Counted from the first letter of the stretch, positions 38,401 to 48,971 are shown. The stretch is 64,000 nucleotides of DNA from Rhabditoides inermis (GCA_963966185.1 CAWZYM010000221.1:159683-223682); one strand, 5' to 3'. Program-made: numbers and translations. Notes: generated from the letters alone by a model not told the origin.

Positions 38401-39943
38401 GTCGTGTCTCTGTTGTATGGCGGCGCTCCTCCTCCGTCGAGGCGGCGGCGTCTCCGGAAGGTCAATGTCCAGCGGAGACAGTTGCGAGCCACCTGCAACA
38501 CGAAACATGCACACAATACGTTCCACACTACAATGTAACCGATTGAGTCAGAGGATCTACAATATGAAAATGTCATTCGTTCATTTTCACAAAAAAGTAA
38601 TGCCCTCTGACCTGCTGTGTGAGAGGGCAGAGCGCCTTCATCGGTGCGGCGGCGCTTCGCAGCGGGACGGGCCTGCAACACATGTACAGTACAGGAAAAC
38701 GTACATACCACGTTTCCGATCGTTCCTAAACAACAACTCACCGCGGTAGACGTGGTGGGCGCGTCGTCGTCGGAATCGGACAGTACACGAAGGGGTTGGC
38801 GGGAAGGCGACGGGCCAAACTGCAAGGAGTATGTTTGTATTGATTTCAATAACGGATTCGGATATTTTCCACCTAGCGAGGCAACTACACAAGAAGACAG
38901 GCGCACCCACCAGACTGTCATCGCTCTCCCCTTCCTCGTCCTCCAACGCAGCCCTCCTCCTGGTAGATGCTCTCCCCCCTCTCCCTCCCCTGCCCCCGCG
39001 GGGAGACGACAAAGCGGCGGCGATCGAGTGGGAAGACGGAGTCTGCACGGTCGACTGCAAGCAAATGATCACACAACACAATACACAAATGGTCAAACAC
39101 ATGCACTTCATGTGCATCCTTGTTTGTGTAATAATAAATACAATGATTTAACACTGGACGAACCGTGTCGCTGTCGAGGACGGCGCGTCTTCTGGTCGCT
39201 CCTCCCCTGGCTGCTCCCCTCCCTCCCCTCCTCGCAGTGCCGGTCGATGGACGGCCGGCGGGGGGACGACGCGAGCGAGTGCGAGTAGACGGACCCAGGT
39301 AGTCCTAGCAACCAAAACAATTACAAAAGGAGATGATAACATCACATTGTGTTTTTTTTTTTTACAATAGTCCCTGCAGAGCACACAACGCGAAGAAACA
39401 AGTGAACATAACCCGCACCCACCTCATCGTTGTCCTCCGCCGTATCCTCGGCGGTGTTGGCGGTTTCGTCGGAACCCTGAAACTGGTTATGTACTAAACT
39501 GTAAAACAACAACAACAACACTCACACCATCCTCGTCACTCGTCTCGGCCACTGTGTCGTCGCGATCGCCGTCCTAGAGAAATAAACAAGTAATCAACAA
39601 TTCTGATTATGAAACAACAAACAAACAACACGCTCCCACCTCCTCGTCGTCGACGATGAACGAGCCGATGCTCTCGCTCTCATCGGAAGAAGATCGCCTG
39701 GAGATGAACATGAGAACAAGCAAGGAATACAGGCACTCACTGTGAGTGCGTGGATGGGGTAGACGCGCCCGGCGAGCCGTCACGCTCCTGAATGGGAATA
39801 TAAAAATAATATACAAAAGAACACAACACAAATAATAATATATTCACGCCGATGGATCGCTCGAGTATGTCGCGTATCTGTCGCTGCTGCTGCTCGACCC
39901 GCAGCATACCCGACACGAGCGAGCCGAACGCACGCCTGTCCAT
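29259..39943 (-). CDS. RFWD3: RFWD3-like RING/coiled-coil/WD40 E3 ubiquitin ligase, 890 aa
   Basis: RFWD3 ubiquitinates RPA and RAD51 at stalled forks and crosslinks; the nuclear role here is inferred from the family. Exons 5' to 3': 39848-39943, 39741-39787, 39640-39697, 39526-39573, 39423-39476, 39164-39304, 38911-39054, 38742-38819, 38612-38672, 38393-38492, 38217-38304, 37917-38082, 37720-37817, 37446-37513, 37231-37285, 37105-37178, 36877-36982, 36577-36707, 35462-35565, 35292-35389, 33644-33776, 32787-32854, 32684-32728, 32519-32588, 31896-31947, 31504-31604, 31093-31220, 29649-29736, 29259-29431. The 2673 nt close in frame. Residues 1-415 are acidic, Ser/Thr-rich and in part RGG-like. 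RING about 428-476: CTIC, GEHRL, CGHFFGETC, CPTC, then KARQNDI as in RFWD3. Coiled coil about 495-537. The remainder is WD40-like (ARCVAWNG, RTLAFCPFD, VWSLCW). COP1 and TRAF7 RINGs fit worse. Confidence 0.82.
29772..30299. mobile_element. 528-bp foldback element (~128-bp inverted repeats)
   Basis: Arms 29772-29899 and 30171-30299 are near-perfect reverse complements, starting ATTCTCTTCTGAAAAG and ending with its complement, around a 271-bp AT-rich loop. No coding capacity; MITE-like. It lies in the penultimate intron of the RFWD3-like gene. Confidence 0.88.
30966..31081. repeat. Small imperfect foldback next to a splice donor
   Basis: TGCGTCCATCACTAC at the left and GTAGTAATGGACGCA at the right are inverted, with alignable pyrimidine/purine arms of about 50 bp around a short loop. 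The right end is 11 bp from the donor of exon 31093-31220. Confidence 0.75.
31978..32513. repeat. GA-rich microsatellite, 0.54 kb
   Basis: Purine run on the + strand (GAGAGAGG variants) filling the intron between exons 31896-31947 and 32519-32588 of the RFWD3-like gene. It ends 5 bp from the exon, so the donor sits directly against the repeat. Confidence 0.96.
32915..33516. mobile_element. 602-bp non-autonomous TIR element, copy 1
   Basis: Ends ATGTATAGGGTGTCCCCC and the inverted GGGGGATACCCTATACAT, with a TTCACGGTA extension on both sides. TA at both outer ends fits a Tc1/mariner-type TA target. No transposase. The interior matches 54391-54909. Confidence 0.85.
33877..34308. mobile_element. 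432-bp MITE-like element
   Basis: Perfect 26-bp terminal inverted repeats (33877-33902 and 34283-34308) beginning TTTAAAGGTAGTGTACCC. Interior non-coding. Located in a 1.5-kb intron of the RFWD3-like gene. Confidence 0.85.
35404..35453. repeat. CT dinucleotide microsatellite
   Basis: About 50 bp of pure CT on the + strand in a 72-nt intron of the RFWD3-like gene (GA in gene sense). Confidence 0.95.
35786..36324 (+). CDS. SSP-class sperm-specific MSP-fold protein, 117 aa
   Basis: Four exons, 35786-35893, 35979-36071, 36115-36177 and 36235-36324, all phase 0. The product begins MGFELSCNPPTCPISAAGG and contains KHVLINHTDMCLVFKI, RTSNNSNYTCNVINGVM and NDKIDFVITRI. This matches the short MSP-domain proteins of C. 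elegans sperm (about 107 aa, with PPAC, PAAGG, SSNNNEYR and VVITR blocks). The expected role is a cytosolic sperm protein related to major sperm protein; polymerisation is not shown. The gene is nested whole, on the opposite strand, in the intron of the RFWD3-like gene between the coiled-coil exon and the first WD exon. Introns are 43-85 nt; two consist of CTACAGTA/TACCGTA-type motifs. Confidence 0.88.
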
Positions 39944-40351
39944 CACACCACGACAACTCTTCGAGCGAGTACTATGGTGCTGAAAGCATAAGGATAGTGA
40001 AAGGACACGATGTCGAATGCAAAAAAACATAGTCGATCAACATCAACATGCTCCGTATGTGTGCAAACTGACTAAATGATAGGCTTTTCGATGAAACCAT
40101 AAACCGAGAAACGTTCGAACATCCACATTCAACAAAGACAACAAAAACGAACGGTATAAAATTACTTTATTTTCGGAAATGCGATGCGTGCGCGCGCGAT
40201 TTCATATTGTAACGAAGCGGAGTGCGATCATAATGAATAGCGGACAATAACGGAGCAACAAAACTTAAATGATTATGATTTGTAAGCAGAATTTATGACA
40301 TAACTGTTAAACGACTCCACATTTCTAACCAAGGAAACGAAACATGTCAGA
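39944..40351. other. Intergenic between two - strand genes
   Basis: 408 bp between the start of the RFWD3-like gene and the stop of the upstream gene. AT-rich with a GCGCGCG stretch near 40191. Close same-strand spacing would allow an operon, but no other support is visible. Confidence 0.5.
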
Positions 40352-41371
40352 CTAGAATCCCTGGCGCCTCAGTGGAGGGAACGCGCGTCGGTCCGAGAGA
40401 AGCTGCTCGTGCACCCGCGTCACAGGGCCCTTCTCCTTCGCGATCAGTTTGTCTGCAAGGGACTCATAACTGTATGCAAATCAGAGAACAGGAAACCACG
40501 TACCGTTCTCGCCTATCACGATGTCGAGGAAGCGAGGCACCAACTGTCCGAATCCGTGCTGGATGAGAGGAGAGCTGAACGAGTGAGTCGCCGTGTCGGA
40601 CTGCAGAACCAGCAAGATGTGTTCCACCAGTGACAAGATGGGCTCGCCCTGAAACAGAGACTCCATCAAAGTGAAAGAAGAAAAAAACTAACTTGGACTC
40701 TGCACCCTCCTCGCACCGTTCCCTCGCGAATCTCCTCGATTCCTTCTCGCACGGCAGCCACAGCGTCACTCTGTTCCCCAGTCGAGAGAAGATCAGCCCA
40801 CGCTCCGGAGACATCGCCTTCTCTCAGGAAGACGAGAGTGGCGAGCAGGCCTGGAATACAATACGAATTGAGCAATTGAGAAGAACGCACTCCGCTGAGG
40901 GGTGGTATGATGGCGACCCTGGAGAAACTGCACGACAACTGAGAAGTAGTCGACTAGCGGCAGGCAGATCCCAGTCGTGCTGAACGAGTCGATCGCAGCC
41001 AGGCGAGAGCGGATCGCCTGAACGAGTTGGTAAGGCAATGGAAAAAACAAGATACTACAGTGCAAGTACCTCGAGCACCGCGTTCTGTTCCGATGGGATG
41101 AAGTTGATGGCTGCGTACGTCAGTCCGCTCCACCTCTTGATCACGAAGATGGGCAACGTGTGCATGACACACAACAGCACACCGAGCAGGTCAGTCTAGG
41201 CAGGGAATTATATAATCAAAACACTACTGTTCCACTCACGTGTCTGCCAGTGTTGGTCAGCAGACTGATGGTGTTCTCGACCAGCAGCGGGCTGAAGGTG
41301 CTACCGCGGGACACCGACGTGGCCATGTCATACAGACAACTGGAATACGTGGATGAGAGTCCTTCGGCGAA

Positions 41372-41413
<42 letters not shown>

Positions 41414-42536
41414 GCATACGTGGCGAGGGAGACGTCGGGGCAAGGCGGGTGGCACCTCTGACTGGCTGCCAGACCGAACACCTCCTCGCACACCACCACG
41501 TCCTCGTTCGATGCCAGCAGGATCAGCGCCGCGCTCTCCCTGCAATGACAAATGACGTCATTGACAACACAACACAACAACATACCGGAACATGAGCAGG
41601 CTGCGGAGGACTGCAGCCATGTGGAGAGTCTTGTCTGTGCAGAGTTCGTTGCTGGCCGAGACGAGCTTGGCTGCGATGGCGGGCGAGTCGAGAAAGGACA
41701 GTTCGCCCATCAGCCAGGCCCACTTCCAACCCGCATCTGTAATCGATTTGTTTGTTTCGAAAAGTCAACCAGTAGACCCAAGTCTTGTACGGTTTCGTTT
41801 TGGAAACGTAGCGCATGGAAAAGTGTAGATTTCGATTGGGTTTGATTCCGAGAGTGTGACAATGGCTCTAACTAGACTCCCAGTAAAACCAGTAAAAGAA
41901 CACCACCTCAACAAGATCTTACACTCACCCAAGTTCACTGCAGTGCTCGCGACAGGCGGGTTGGCATGCGTCGGAGTCTGAACGAGAGATGTATAATGAC
42001 ACATACGACACCAGTGACACTTCAATGAGAAACAATCCCGCTCACACATCCATACCTTCTCACTTGTCTTCAAACTACTTCCCACTACCTCCGAAATGCT
42101 CCCGACCACTTCAAACTACTTACGAATGCCGTCCAACTACTTCGAGCTACTTCGGCAACGCTTTCCGAAGAGACTGACCGTGTCAGTCGGCGTGTGTGCA
42201 GTGAGGCGATCGTAGGCAGCGGACAGCGCCCCATCCAGAGCAGAGTCGTCGCCGGCCACCGTCCTCGAACACCTCGCTAAATCAAGTTTGTTAAATTGAA
42301 AATGAAACGACAATAAATGCGAAAGCAATATTTTTCGAAACACGTTGTTCGCCGGATGGTCGAATACGTTTCGAAGAGAATGGTCACTACTGAAGCCTAC
42401 CGATTCGATCGGCGAAGTGGCGCCTCATCGACAGTGTCCAGGTAGACGGGCGGAACCAGTCGGCTGCAACACAGTCGCTCATTGTCACCAGATCCTTCGA
42501 GAGAGCTGCCTAAAGCCACTTTCACATAACCAATTA

Positions 42537-42580
<44 letters not shown>

Positions 42581-42755
42581 ACCTTGGTGAGGTAGACTAT
42601 CAGATCCGGAATCATCCCAGACAGAAGATCGTCGTACACATCATCATAGGAGAAACCGACGGATCTGAACTAATTGCTGCCTAGCAATATTCTTCAACGA
42701 GTACTCACGTATTGAGAAGAGCAAGCGGGCTGTTGCCGTATGTAGGCTGATCCAT
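40352..42755 (-). CDS. Unknown Leu-rich, mostly helical protein, 453 aa, 13 exons
   Basis: Exons 5' to 3': 42709-42755, 42583-42664, 42401-42509, 42179-42276, 41929-41977, 41586-41736, 41420-41539, 41240-41339, 41070-41195, 40918-41017, 40717-40850, 40504-40648, 40352-40452; 1362 nt in frame. Starts MDQPTYGNSPLALLN. No signal peptide or transmembrane segment is evident. From about residue 120 the sequence is a series of amphipathic Leu/Ala/Val-rich helices (AAVLRSLLMF, LLVENTISLLTNTGRH, LVDYFSVVVQFLQ, LSLVEHILLVLQ), which suggests an armadillo/HEAT-like fold; I cannot name the family. The basic C-terminus reads LSDRRAFPPLRRQGF. Intron 41978-42178 begins inside a short inverted-repeat element. 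Upstream neighbour of the RFWD3-like gene, same strand. Confidence 0.72.
41374..41411. repeat. GA dinucleotide microsatellite
   Basis: Pure GA tract in an 80-nt intron of the 453-aa gene, directly upstream of the next exon boundary. Confidence 0.95.
42541..42575. repeat. CT dinucleotide microsatellite
   Basis: CT tract in the intron after exon 42583-42664 of the 453-aa gene. Confidence 0.93.
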
Positions 42756-43213
42756 CCGACAATGAATCAAGATAACTTAGAAGCACGCATCACAAGGACA
42801 CCTATAACGAAGGCAGACACAGCAACAGAACACGATACAACAATCGGAAGATGACAGTAGCAAGATGAGTTTACACGCGATGTACTAACATACAGTGCTC
42901 GGAACAACCCGACACACACACATACACCCCCCCCCCCCAGGATGAACGACAAAATGACGGGGGCGACAGAAAGAAATGATCGCGGACAGTTGAGTTTCTA
43001 TGCAAATGCGAATCCATCAAAATCGTACGATCGGTGGCAATAGCGACGGGAGAACAACACCTTGCTCTATCGAAATATACAAAAAAGTTTGTGACGCTAT
43101 GCAAGAGACTGCACAACAAGTTCGATTGTTTATCATTGCGTATTCAGGAAACATATGGGGACAAAATATGTGGCTGTAATAAGTGGTGCAACGTATTTGT
43201 GATTAAAATCAAA
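42756..43213. other. Intergenic
   Basis: 458 bp with a 13-C run near 42927. I see no gene or conserved motif. Confidence 0.5.
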
Positions 43214-44099
43214 TCAAAGAATGGTAAAACAGATACAAATAAGTTCGAGTTGAACTGTTTTCACTTCTCGTTTTCCTGGTTTGACTGACAGGTCCCAGAG
43301 AACGGACTCGGCCTTCACTCCAACACAGCCATGCTCCACGGCAGACGACACTGAAATAGAACATGAAGAGGGAGGAGAAGGAGAAGAGAGAGAGAGAGAA
43401 AAAGAGAGAGAGAGAGAATGTGACGAGAGAGAGTGGCGTGTCCATGCGGGAAGTCGGCTGCTCAGCTTTCTCCATCGCAGTGTATTCGTGACACAATGCA
43501 GCTCGGTGAGAATAGAATCTACCATGAAGTTGGAAAGGCAACACGACGGAATTTAAACACGGACCAAGCGACAAAACACGAGACTCGATGAGCGAAATAT
43601 CGATAGAGCCAATAACAGTACACTTGGGAACACAAGGAGGTGAACTTACAGTACCCTTGGTGGTGCAAGGGGGGTCCGGAGTGGGAAGGAGGGCGACGAG
43701 TTTTCTACTGTGACGAGCTTGAACATCTGAGCGAATGCCATTGATAAAGTCGCGAAAGAGAGAGTGAAGGCGAGAGAGTATGATTGGCTGGCGAGAGTGA
43801 ATTGTACAATTGAGAGTCAATGCCCTTCAACTCACGGATCAGCTTGTGGATCTTACAAATTGCCTTGTTGCGGGACGATCGGAGGAGACGGCTCATCATC
43901 GAATCGAACAGATCGGTGTCACCTGGAAAGTCTCGCTTCAGTGCTGTGAAGTAGGATGAAAGAAACTTCGGGACAACATCACTCTTTTCACACGCTTCCA
44001 TAACCGGATGGACTGTTGGCGGAAACGAGCTTCTTTTGACGGGATAGATACGCGGTGGACAGTCCGAGGGCAGGTTGGCTCCACTCGAGGCTAGCAAGT
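43214..44099 (-). CDS. 3' part of an unknown gene (5' exons missing)
   Basis: Exons 43836-44099, 43655-43726 and 43214-43350 join in frame; the first begins at an acceptor and no upstream exon is recognisable, so the gene is partial. The product contains SEKSDVVPKFLSSYFTAL-like helical sequence and then a last exon, SAVEHGCVGVKAES..LWDLSVK. That last exon is clearly related to the last exon of the module gene at 49171-49256 (SAVELGCCVGVKAES..VWELSVK). The shared terminal exon suggests exon shuffling or a broken duplicate. The donor at 43655 could alternatively be GTAAGT five bases downstream in the sense of the gene. Confidence 0.45.
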
Positions 44100-44103
44100 C
44101 TGA

Positions 44104-44621
44104 AAGGGATGGACATCATGTGCGTGGCTGAGTGAACATATTGTAGTGTGAGATGTTAAAGCCGGGGACCACGATTGTTGGAATATACTTATCTTTTATC
44201 CGACGTTTCGGCGTTACGCCTTCATCAGGGATGTGGCAATACCTATAATAACAATGTGTGGCTAGATAACAAGAAACGAAACAATGGAACTCGACGCGGA
44301 TGTAACAGTAAACATAAGAAACAACAGAATCAGAATCAGAATCAGAATATTTATCTCGAATCAAGTAGCACACAATATCGATTACGTTAATTACGGTGGG
44401 ATACGGTAAAATACAGTAATACAATGCCTACTGCGAGTTCCAACAACCCCTTTTCTCACCTTTTATTCTCTTTCTCTCTCCCCTCTCACCTCCCTCCCCT
44501 CCCTCCCCTCCCTCCCCTCCCTCCCTGTTCCAGCTCCCTCCCTCTCTTTCCGTTCCATCATCCATCTCTATTCTCCAGAGCAGTTTGATAAGTCACACAA
44601 ATCACATAGTTTGTGTTTCAG
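44104..44621. other. Intergenic with hammerhead motif and duplicated flank
   Basis: Contains the ribozyme motif at 44198-44232 and, from about 44460, a CT-rich flank that is the inverted copy of 49620-49740. Confidence 0.6.
44198..44232 (-). ncRNA. Minimal hammerhead ribozyme motif
   Basis: Read on the - strand: ATCC, CTGATGA, hairpin GGCG-TAA-CGCC, GAAACGTC, GGAT. All core elements of a hammerhead are present: CUGAUGA box, stem II, GAAA box, GUC cleavage triplet, and stem I formed by AUCC/GGAU. Stem III is the self-complementary ACGU, which can only pair well between two copies. This is the arrangement described for ribozymes of Penelope-like retroelements. The sequence continues for about 60 nt into a conserved-looking flank but no RT is present. 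Confidence 0.65.
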
Positions 44622-44743
44622 CGGTCTCGCGGCGTTTGACTAAGAAAGAGTTGAAGATGAAGAGAGATAACGAGCGACGCCGCGCCGCGCGTGCTCGAAA
44701 GAGGATGGAGAGGGAGAAGGAGGTGGGCGAGGCACTCACAGAT
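44622..44743 (+). pseudogene. Inverted copy of a basic-helix exon
   Basis: 122-nt exon with acceptor and donor, nearly identical to exon 49468-49589 on the other strand, encoding RRLTKKELKMKRDN.. and ARARKRMEREKEVGEAL. The flanking 160 bp is also duplicated. No partner exons follow in this orientation, so it is probably a stranded fragment. Confidence 0.7.
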
Positions 44744-45083
44744 GTGTCTGCGGTGTGGTCGAAGATGGTTTCTGTGCTGTTGGGGAAAGTGCATTCTTAT
44801 TGTCTTGTCGATTGCAGAAGGAACAGTCAACTGTGTCCGTTGGCGGGAAGAAGGAAAGGAGAAGAGGAAGCGCGCCTCAGTACATTCTGCCAGAAAGCTA
44901 TTATCAAAGCCTAACTATGAATTGATATTTTTTAAAACAGTAGAACACACGGACTGCAAATGGCTTGGAACACTAGCTCTCAAATCACTCTATGAATTTA
45001 TTTGAAGGCTAGATTTCAATTAATGAGATCAACGAGAACTCAAGAAACTGCAACAGTTTTATCTGGATCGACATAACACGTCA
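44744..45083. other. Duplicated intergenic segment, empty insertion site
   Basis: 44880-45083 matches 52150-52561. The insertion at 52235-52432 is absent here (empty site near 44970). Confidence 0.75.
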
Positions 45084-45271
45084 CTACTCGATGAGTTTGC
45101 GGGAGGTTTGGAGGACATTGCCGGTGTCTGCCTTCTTCCTTGCCTCAGCCGCAGCCCTCATCACTGCGTCTCTCGTCATTGGAAAAATGAATGAGGGCAA
45201 ACCGGTGACGCTGGTGAGAGGAGAACGCTTGGAGCGCCTGGCGAGAGCAGCCTGAAAACACATTCTACCCC

Positions 45272-45313
<42 letters not shown>

Positions 45314-45750
45314 ACTGTCGGTGTTTGTTCACCTTTTTCATAGCTTCGTATTGTTTCGAATCTATCCTCCTCACACTTGAATCATCGGGACCGAAGTGGT
45401 TCAAATTCAGGTCACCTTTCTTCGATTTCTCGATCACTGAAAACGAGTTTGCATCCAGCTGTCCACTACATACTCACACTCTTTGACTTGCTTCATCATA
45501 TCCTCTATCATACTCCTCGGTAGCTCCATCGGCATTTGCTGCGCGTGCATGCGTGCATCGCTACCTTCTGATCGCGCGTCAGCGGTTCTGTAGTCTATTC
45601 ACTGTGCATTCTACCCTTCCCATTACTACTGCTGGAGAGCCTCCATGTTTCCATCATCGAAACCCCACTACCCACTCTCTGTGAATACCTCTCACCTGAG
45701 AGCCTGGCTGCCGCCGCCGCGACCAAAACGAGAAGAACGAGCGATCGCAT
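45084..45750 (-). pseudogene. S1: secreted-protein gene with 8-bp frameshift
   Basis: Close paralogue of S2. Exons 45696-45750, 45478-45587, 45333-45436 and 45084-45251. The first encodes the signal peptide MRSLVLLVLVAAAAA. Exon 2 carries a perfect 8-bp tandem duplication (GCGTGCAT at 45543-45550 and 45551-45558) that shifts the frame into a stop; without it the exon would match the 102-nt exon of S2. The last exon encodes LARRSKRSPLTSVTGL and ends VLQTSRKLIE. It is either a recent pseudogene or an assembly artefact. Function unknown; a secreted, lysine/arginine-rich helical protein. Confidence 0.7.
45281..45311. repeat. CT dinucleotide microsatellite
   Basis: CT tract in the last intron of S1; S2 has a related, interrupted tract at 53022-53062. 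Confidence 0.92.
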
Positions 45751-46061
45751 CGTGGCTGACACTCATTGCACATGTATTATTCCTTATATACGTTTCATGA
45801 AACACATTTATGAGAGCGGCGAAAGATGCGCGGCGTCTGACAGTCCCACGTGTTACGAGGGCATGGTGTACGTGTAATAACGACAAGATGACAAAAAGGA
45901 GCATGGCTTTGGAATAAAAACGAACTTTTGAATAGAGGATGCGTTTATTAGTGATACGGATATGAGGTAGTGTGGTACTGTAGCTGTTACGGGGCCGGCG
46001 CGGTCGGATATCGATCGAGGTATCGATTTATTGATTTATTGGTTGATTATCGATCGTTCAG
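45751..46061. other. 5' flank shared by S1 and S2, then ATCGAT-rich intron-like DNA
   Basis: 45751-45870 is nearly identical to 53667-53790, including GTTTCATGAAAC palindromes; it is probably the S1/S2 promoter. 46005-46061 is full of ATCGAT and ends in an acceptor. Confidence 0.6.
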
Positions 46062-46852
46062 GTTCGACGACAACTTCAGCTACCGCCGCAGCGCGTACGA
46101 TGTTGACAGAACGGGTAAACATAAATTTTATTTGATAAATCCTAGATTGTTACGCCATCACATATCATATATGTTTCATGCGCAGAATATACGATCCAGG
46201 CGAACATGTTCTTGTAATACGTTGTCTCAATTAAATAATATATCAAACAAACATTTCACAAGACACATAATCATCTGCTATGGATGAATTGTTGATACAA
46301 TATCCAATATTTCATATCCACTCGTTCAGTGACTCCCTCCGAGTACGACATCGACACGCCCTCGGCTGCCGCAAAGGCCGTCAGAAAGACGCGGCCAATG
46401 ACACGGTACGTTTCACAGTTGGGCATACGTATCACACTGAAACGTACGCCATTGTGGTATTACAAAACCTTTCTTGCTTCTTTTTTAGAGTCTCTTATTG
46501 GGAGTTGAAACAACCTGATAACCGATAACTCAATTATTACTCTTTCAGACGCACTTTCTTCTGCGATTTCCGAGTCCGACCGGTCGGCGTATCTGCGCAG
46601 TCACAGCATGGACAGTACAATGGGGAGGTCCTATCTCTGATACCTGGAATCCTCCTCGGTCCGATGGCTCGGCGAATCCTATCAGTGGTCCCTGTGTTCC
46701 GATCGTGTCTCTCGTCGTTGGCGTTAGAGTCACATGACATCCGTTTCATTCCGTTCAGCAAATCGGTCGATCATCCATCGTCAATCAATCTTCTGCCCTC
46801 TCATCCGAGGGACTTCAGACGCAGCGAATACAGCGACAGACTGGACTCATAG
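46062..46852 (+). CDS. Unknown small gene, three exons visible
   Basis: Exons 46062-46114, 46330-46405 and 46549-46852 join in frame to a stop; the 5' end is not identified (a small upstream exon near 45980-46005 is possible). The product contains FDDNFSYRRSAYDVDRT, VTPSEYDIDTPSAAAKAV and ends RRSEYSDRLDS. It is Ser/Tyr/Asp-rich with no signal peptide or known domain seen. An alternative phase in the last exon gives a short tail, SSAISESDRSAYLRSHSMDS, which looks equally protein-like, so the last exon is uncertain. Confidence 0.4.
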
Positions 46853-47365
46853 AGAGCCTCAAGACTTCTTTGATACATAGTGAAGACTACTTCTTTAAAG
46901 ATAATGACTAATTATATTCGAAGATAATGGATTGTGTTAATGACTATTTTTCATGCTAATTGACTACGGCTAAATTGCATTGTGGCTCTTTTGACTATAC
47001 CTTGCATACAGTACTTTCCGTGCACAGGCAACGATTCGTTTCGAATCGACTAGACTGGGATCAAGTGACTTGGCTCACCAGGACTGAACCGACTGAATTT
47101 CGAAAATACGAATTCGCCAGCGGCTGCGTATCGCGAGCTGATAGGAAGCAAACTGTCGGGCGCGATGAACACCGGTAAATTACGGTCGCACTATGTCGCA
47201 GTAGTGAGCGTAAAACACCATGGATGGCGTAAATGGCTATTTTAAAACAGTCTGTGTTTTTTTTTCAACTGAATCAAAAATTTTGAGTCACTGTGTGATC
47301 AACAGAATCGAAAGTTGAACGATTCAATTTATTTATGACAATTTTCAAGAATAATCAACAGTTCA
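46853..47365. other. Intergenic, convergent 3' ends
   Basis: AT-rich 513 bp between the + strand gene and D1. No feature seen. Confidence 0.5.
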
Positions 47366-48971
47366 TCAATCACAATCGTTATCGTCGTTCTGTGATGGAA
47401 AGTTCTTGTCAAAGTACCCGTTGCGTACCATCTCTTCAAACTCTTTATGTGCCTGGAGAAATTTGATTAGTTTGTTCGAATTCGCAGGATAGACGTACTT
47501 CCTTGATTCCTCGCTGCACTTCGGGATCTGTTGTGTGACAGAAATACGTCATCAGCGCTAAAAAATATACCTTCCTCTTTTTCAACTGCAGCGTAGAATT
47601 TCTCGAAATCTTCCGTCATCAAAGGCATGAATCGATTCAGCCAAATCTTAAAAATCAAATAAATGGTTTTGATTTCTCGGAAAGCATTGCCTTGAAATTG
47701 CAGAAAGAGCCTTTGCAAATGTGATCATAGATTTTGTATTTCGCGCCCCGCTGTGAAATAGTATTCAAAACGTATAAACAATCTGTGATGACAGATATAA
47801 TAAATACCCTGTATACTTGGCGCTTGTATTTTCCCCTTCCATTAATGTCGTACTTCCATCCATCAAACGTCGAATAATGAGGACGTTGAAAACAACCGAA
47901 CTGATAGACTCTCTGGTAGTCGAAGAATCGAACACCGCACACTTCTACAAACAGAGTGTACTGTACAGAGATGAAGGGTTCCAACCTGAATCAAAGCACT
48001 TCCTATACGATGTATCATCCGCGAAAGAATCGAGAAGCCAAGCGGATTCATTAGGTTTTGGTTTTCTTCGAAGATCTTTCCATTCAGCTGACAGGCAGTA
48101 AGTTGAGCTTTCTAAATATTCTTCTTTCCAATGTTAGTTAATTGTTATGTTTGCACTAGAAATAACAGAAAAGCAATACTAAAAGCAGATTTTTTTTAAA
48201 CAATTAACTAAAGAATCAAAAAATAGGCTCACTATTGAAAAGATGCATTAACTACCAGCCGCGTTTCTTGCGAATGTCGATCATAGTTTTCAACGACCAA
48301 TCAAATCTCACTCTCTGGCACCGCCCATTGTGACAGCAACAAATCATCGATCCATTCCGTTTCCGACACAGCGTCTCGAATTCGCTTTCGTAACAACTTT
48401 CCACTGACAACCTGGAATCAGGAGATCAAGTTTAATAACGAAAACCGAGCATACTTGTATTCATCTATGTATCACGCATTCTAAAAAGTATTTGTGTACT
48501 GAATGCCATTGAACATTTGAAACTCACGGGTTGTGTCAGTGGGAGCTTATACAATACTTGATCGTCTTTGTACTTTTTACTGTATTGCATGGTGATGATA
48601 TTCAGTGTCTGTGCATTACTGGGAGCACAGGTTGTGTTCTCGGATATATTGATGACTCCACTGTGCTCGAACAGCTTGTCCTCTCTGTCCGCATCGTTCG
48701 TGGAATTCGAAGGCACTCGAATGACGTCATCACCTACAGTGGACGGACTCGCAAATGAGATTCACGCTTTTCACGAGAGGGTTAGGTGAGAGAAAGATCA
48801 GAGCTCGCAATGAGAATGTGAACACAACTTCACGACCAGTCCATTATATTTCTGACTCATCAGAATGTGGTGCCATAAAAACACGATATACTCACCGTCA
48901 CTATTGTGGTGTTGCTGACAGGTGGCGAAGAGAAGGAACAGGAAGGGGGATAGTACGAGAAACACCCGCAT
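47366..48971 (-). CDS. D1: secreted protein of a nematode-specific-looking family
   Basis: Signal peptide MRVFLVLSPFLFLLFATC in exon 48896-48971; then 48528-48733, an exon around 48250-48420 of uncertain frame, 47986-48111, 47808-47944, 47691-47750, 47571-47646, 47499-47557 and 47366-47452. Blocks shared with D2: NDAD..LF..NIS...C, IRKKRGW, CLSAEW, CGVR..YQFGCFQRP..STFD, TDPEVQRGIKE, EFEEMVRNGYFD. Expected to be secreted, with conserved Cys; function unknown. The intron at 47647-47690 uses a GC donor (AAG/GCAATG) and one intron is 41 nt. The Cys-rich exon near 48.3 kb cannot be joined in frame on either side, so this copy may be damaged. Confidence 0.6.

Noticed and set aside
41978..42178. 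A complete two-ended MITE in this intron
   Set aside because: Only one terminus matching the 61861 element is visible; the other end cannot be placed.
46549..46700. Short alternative ending SSAISESDRSAYLRS for the 46-kb gene
   Set aside because: It needs a phase the visible donor does not give; kept only as an alternative in the gene entry.
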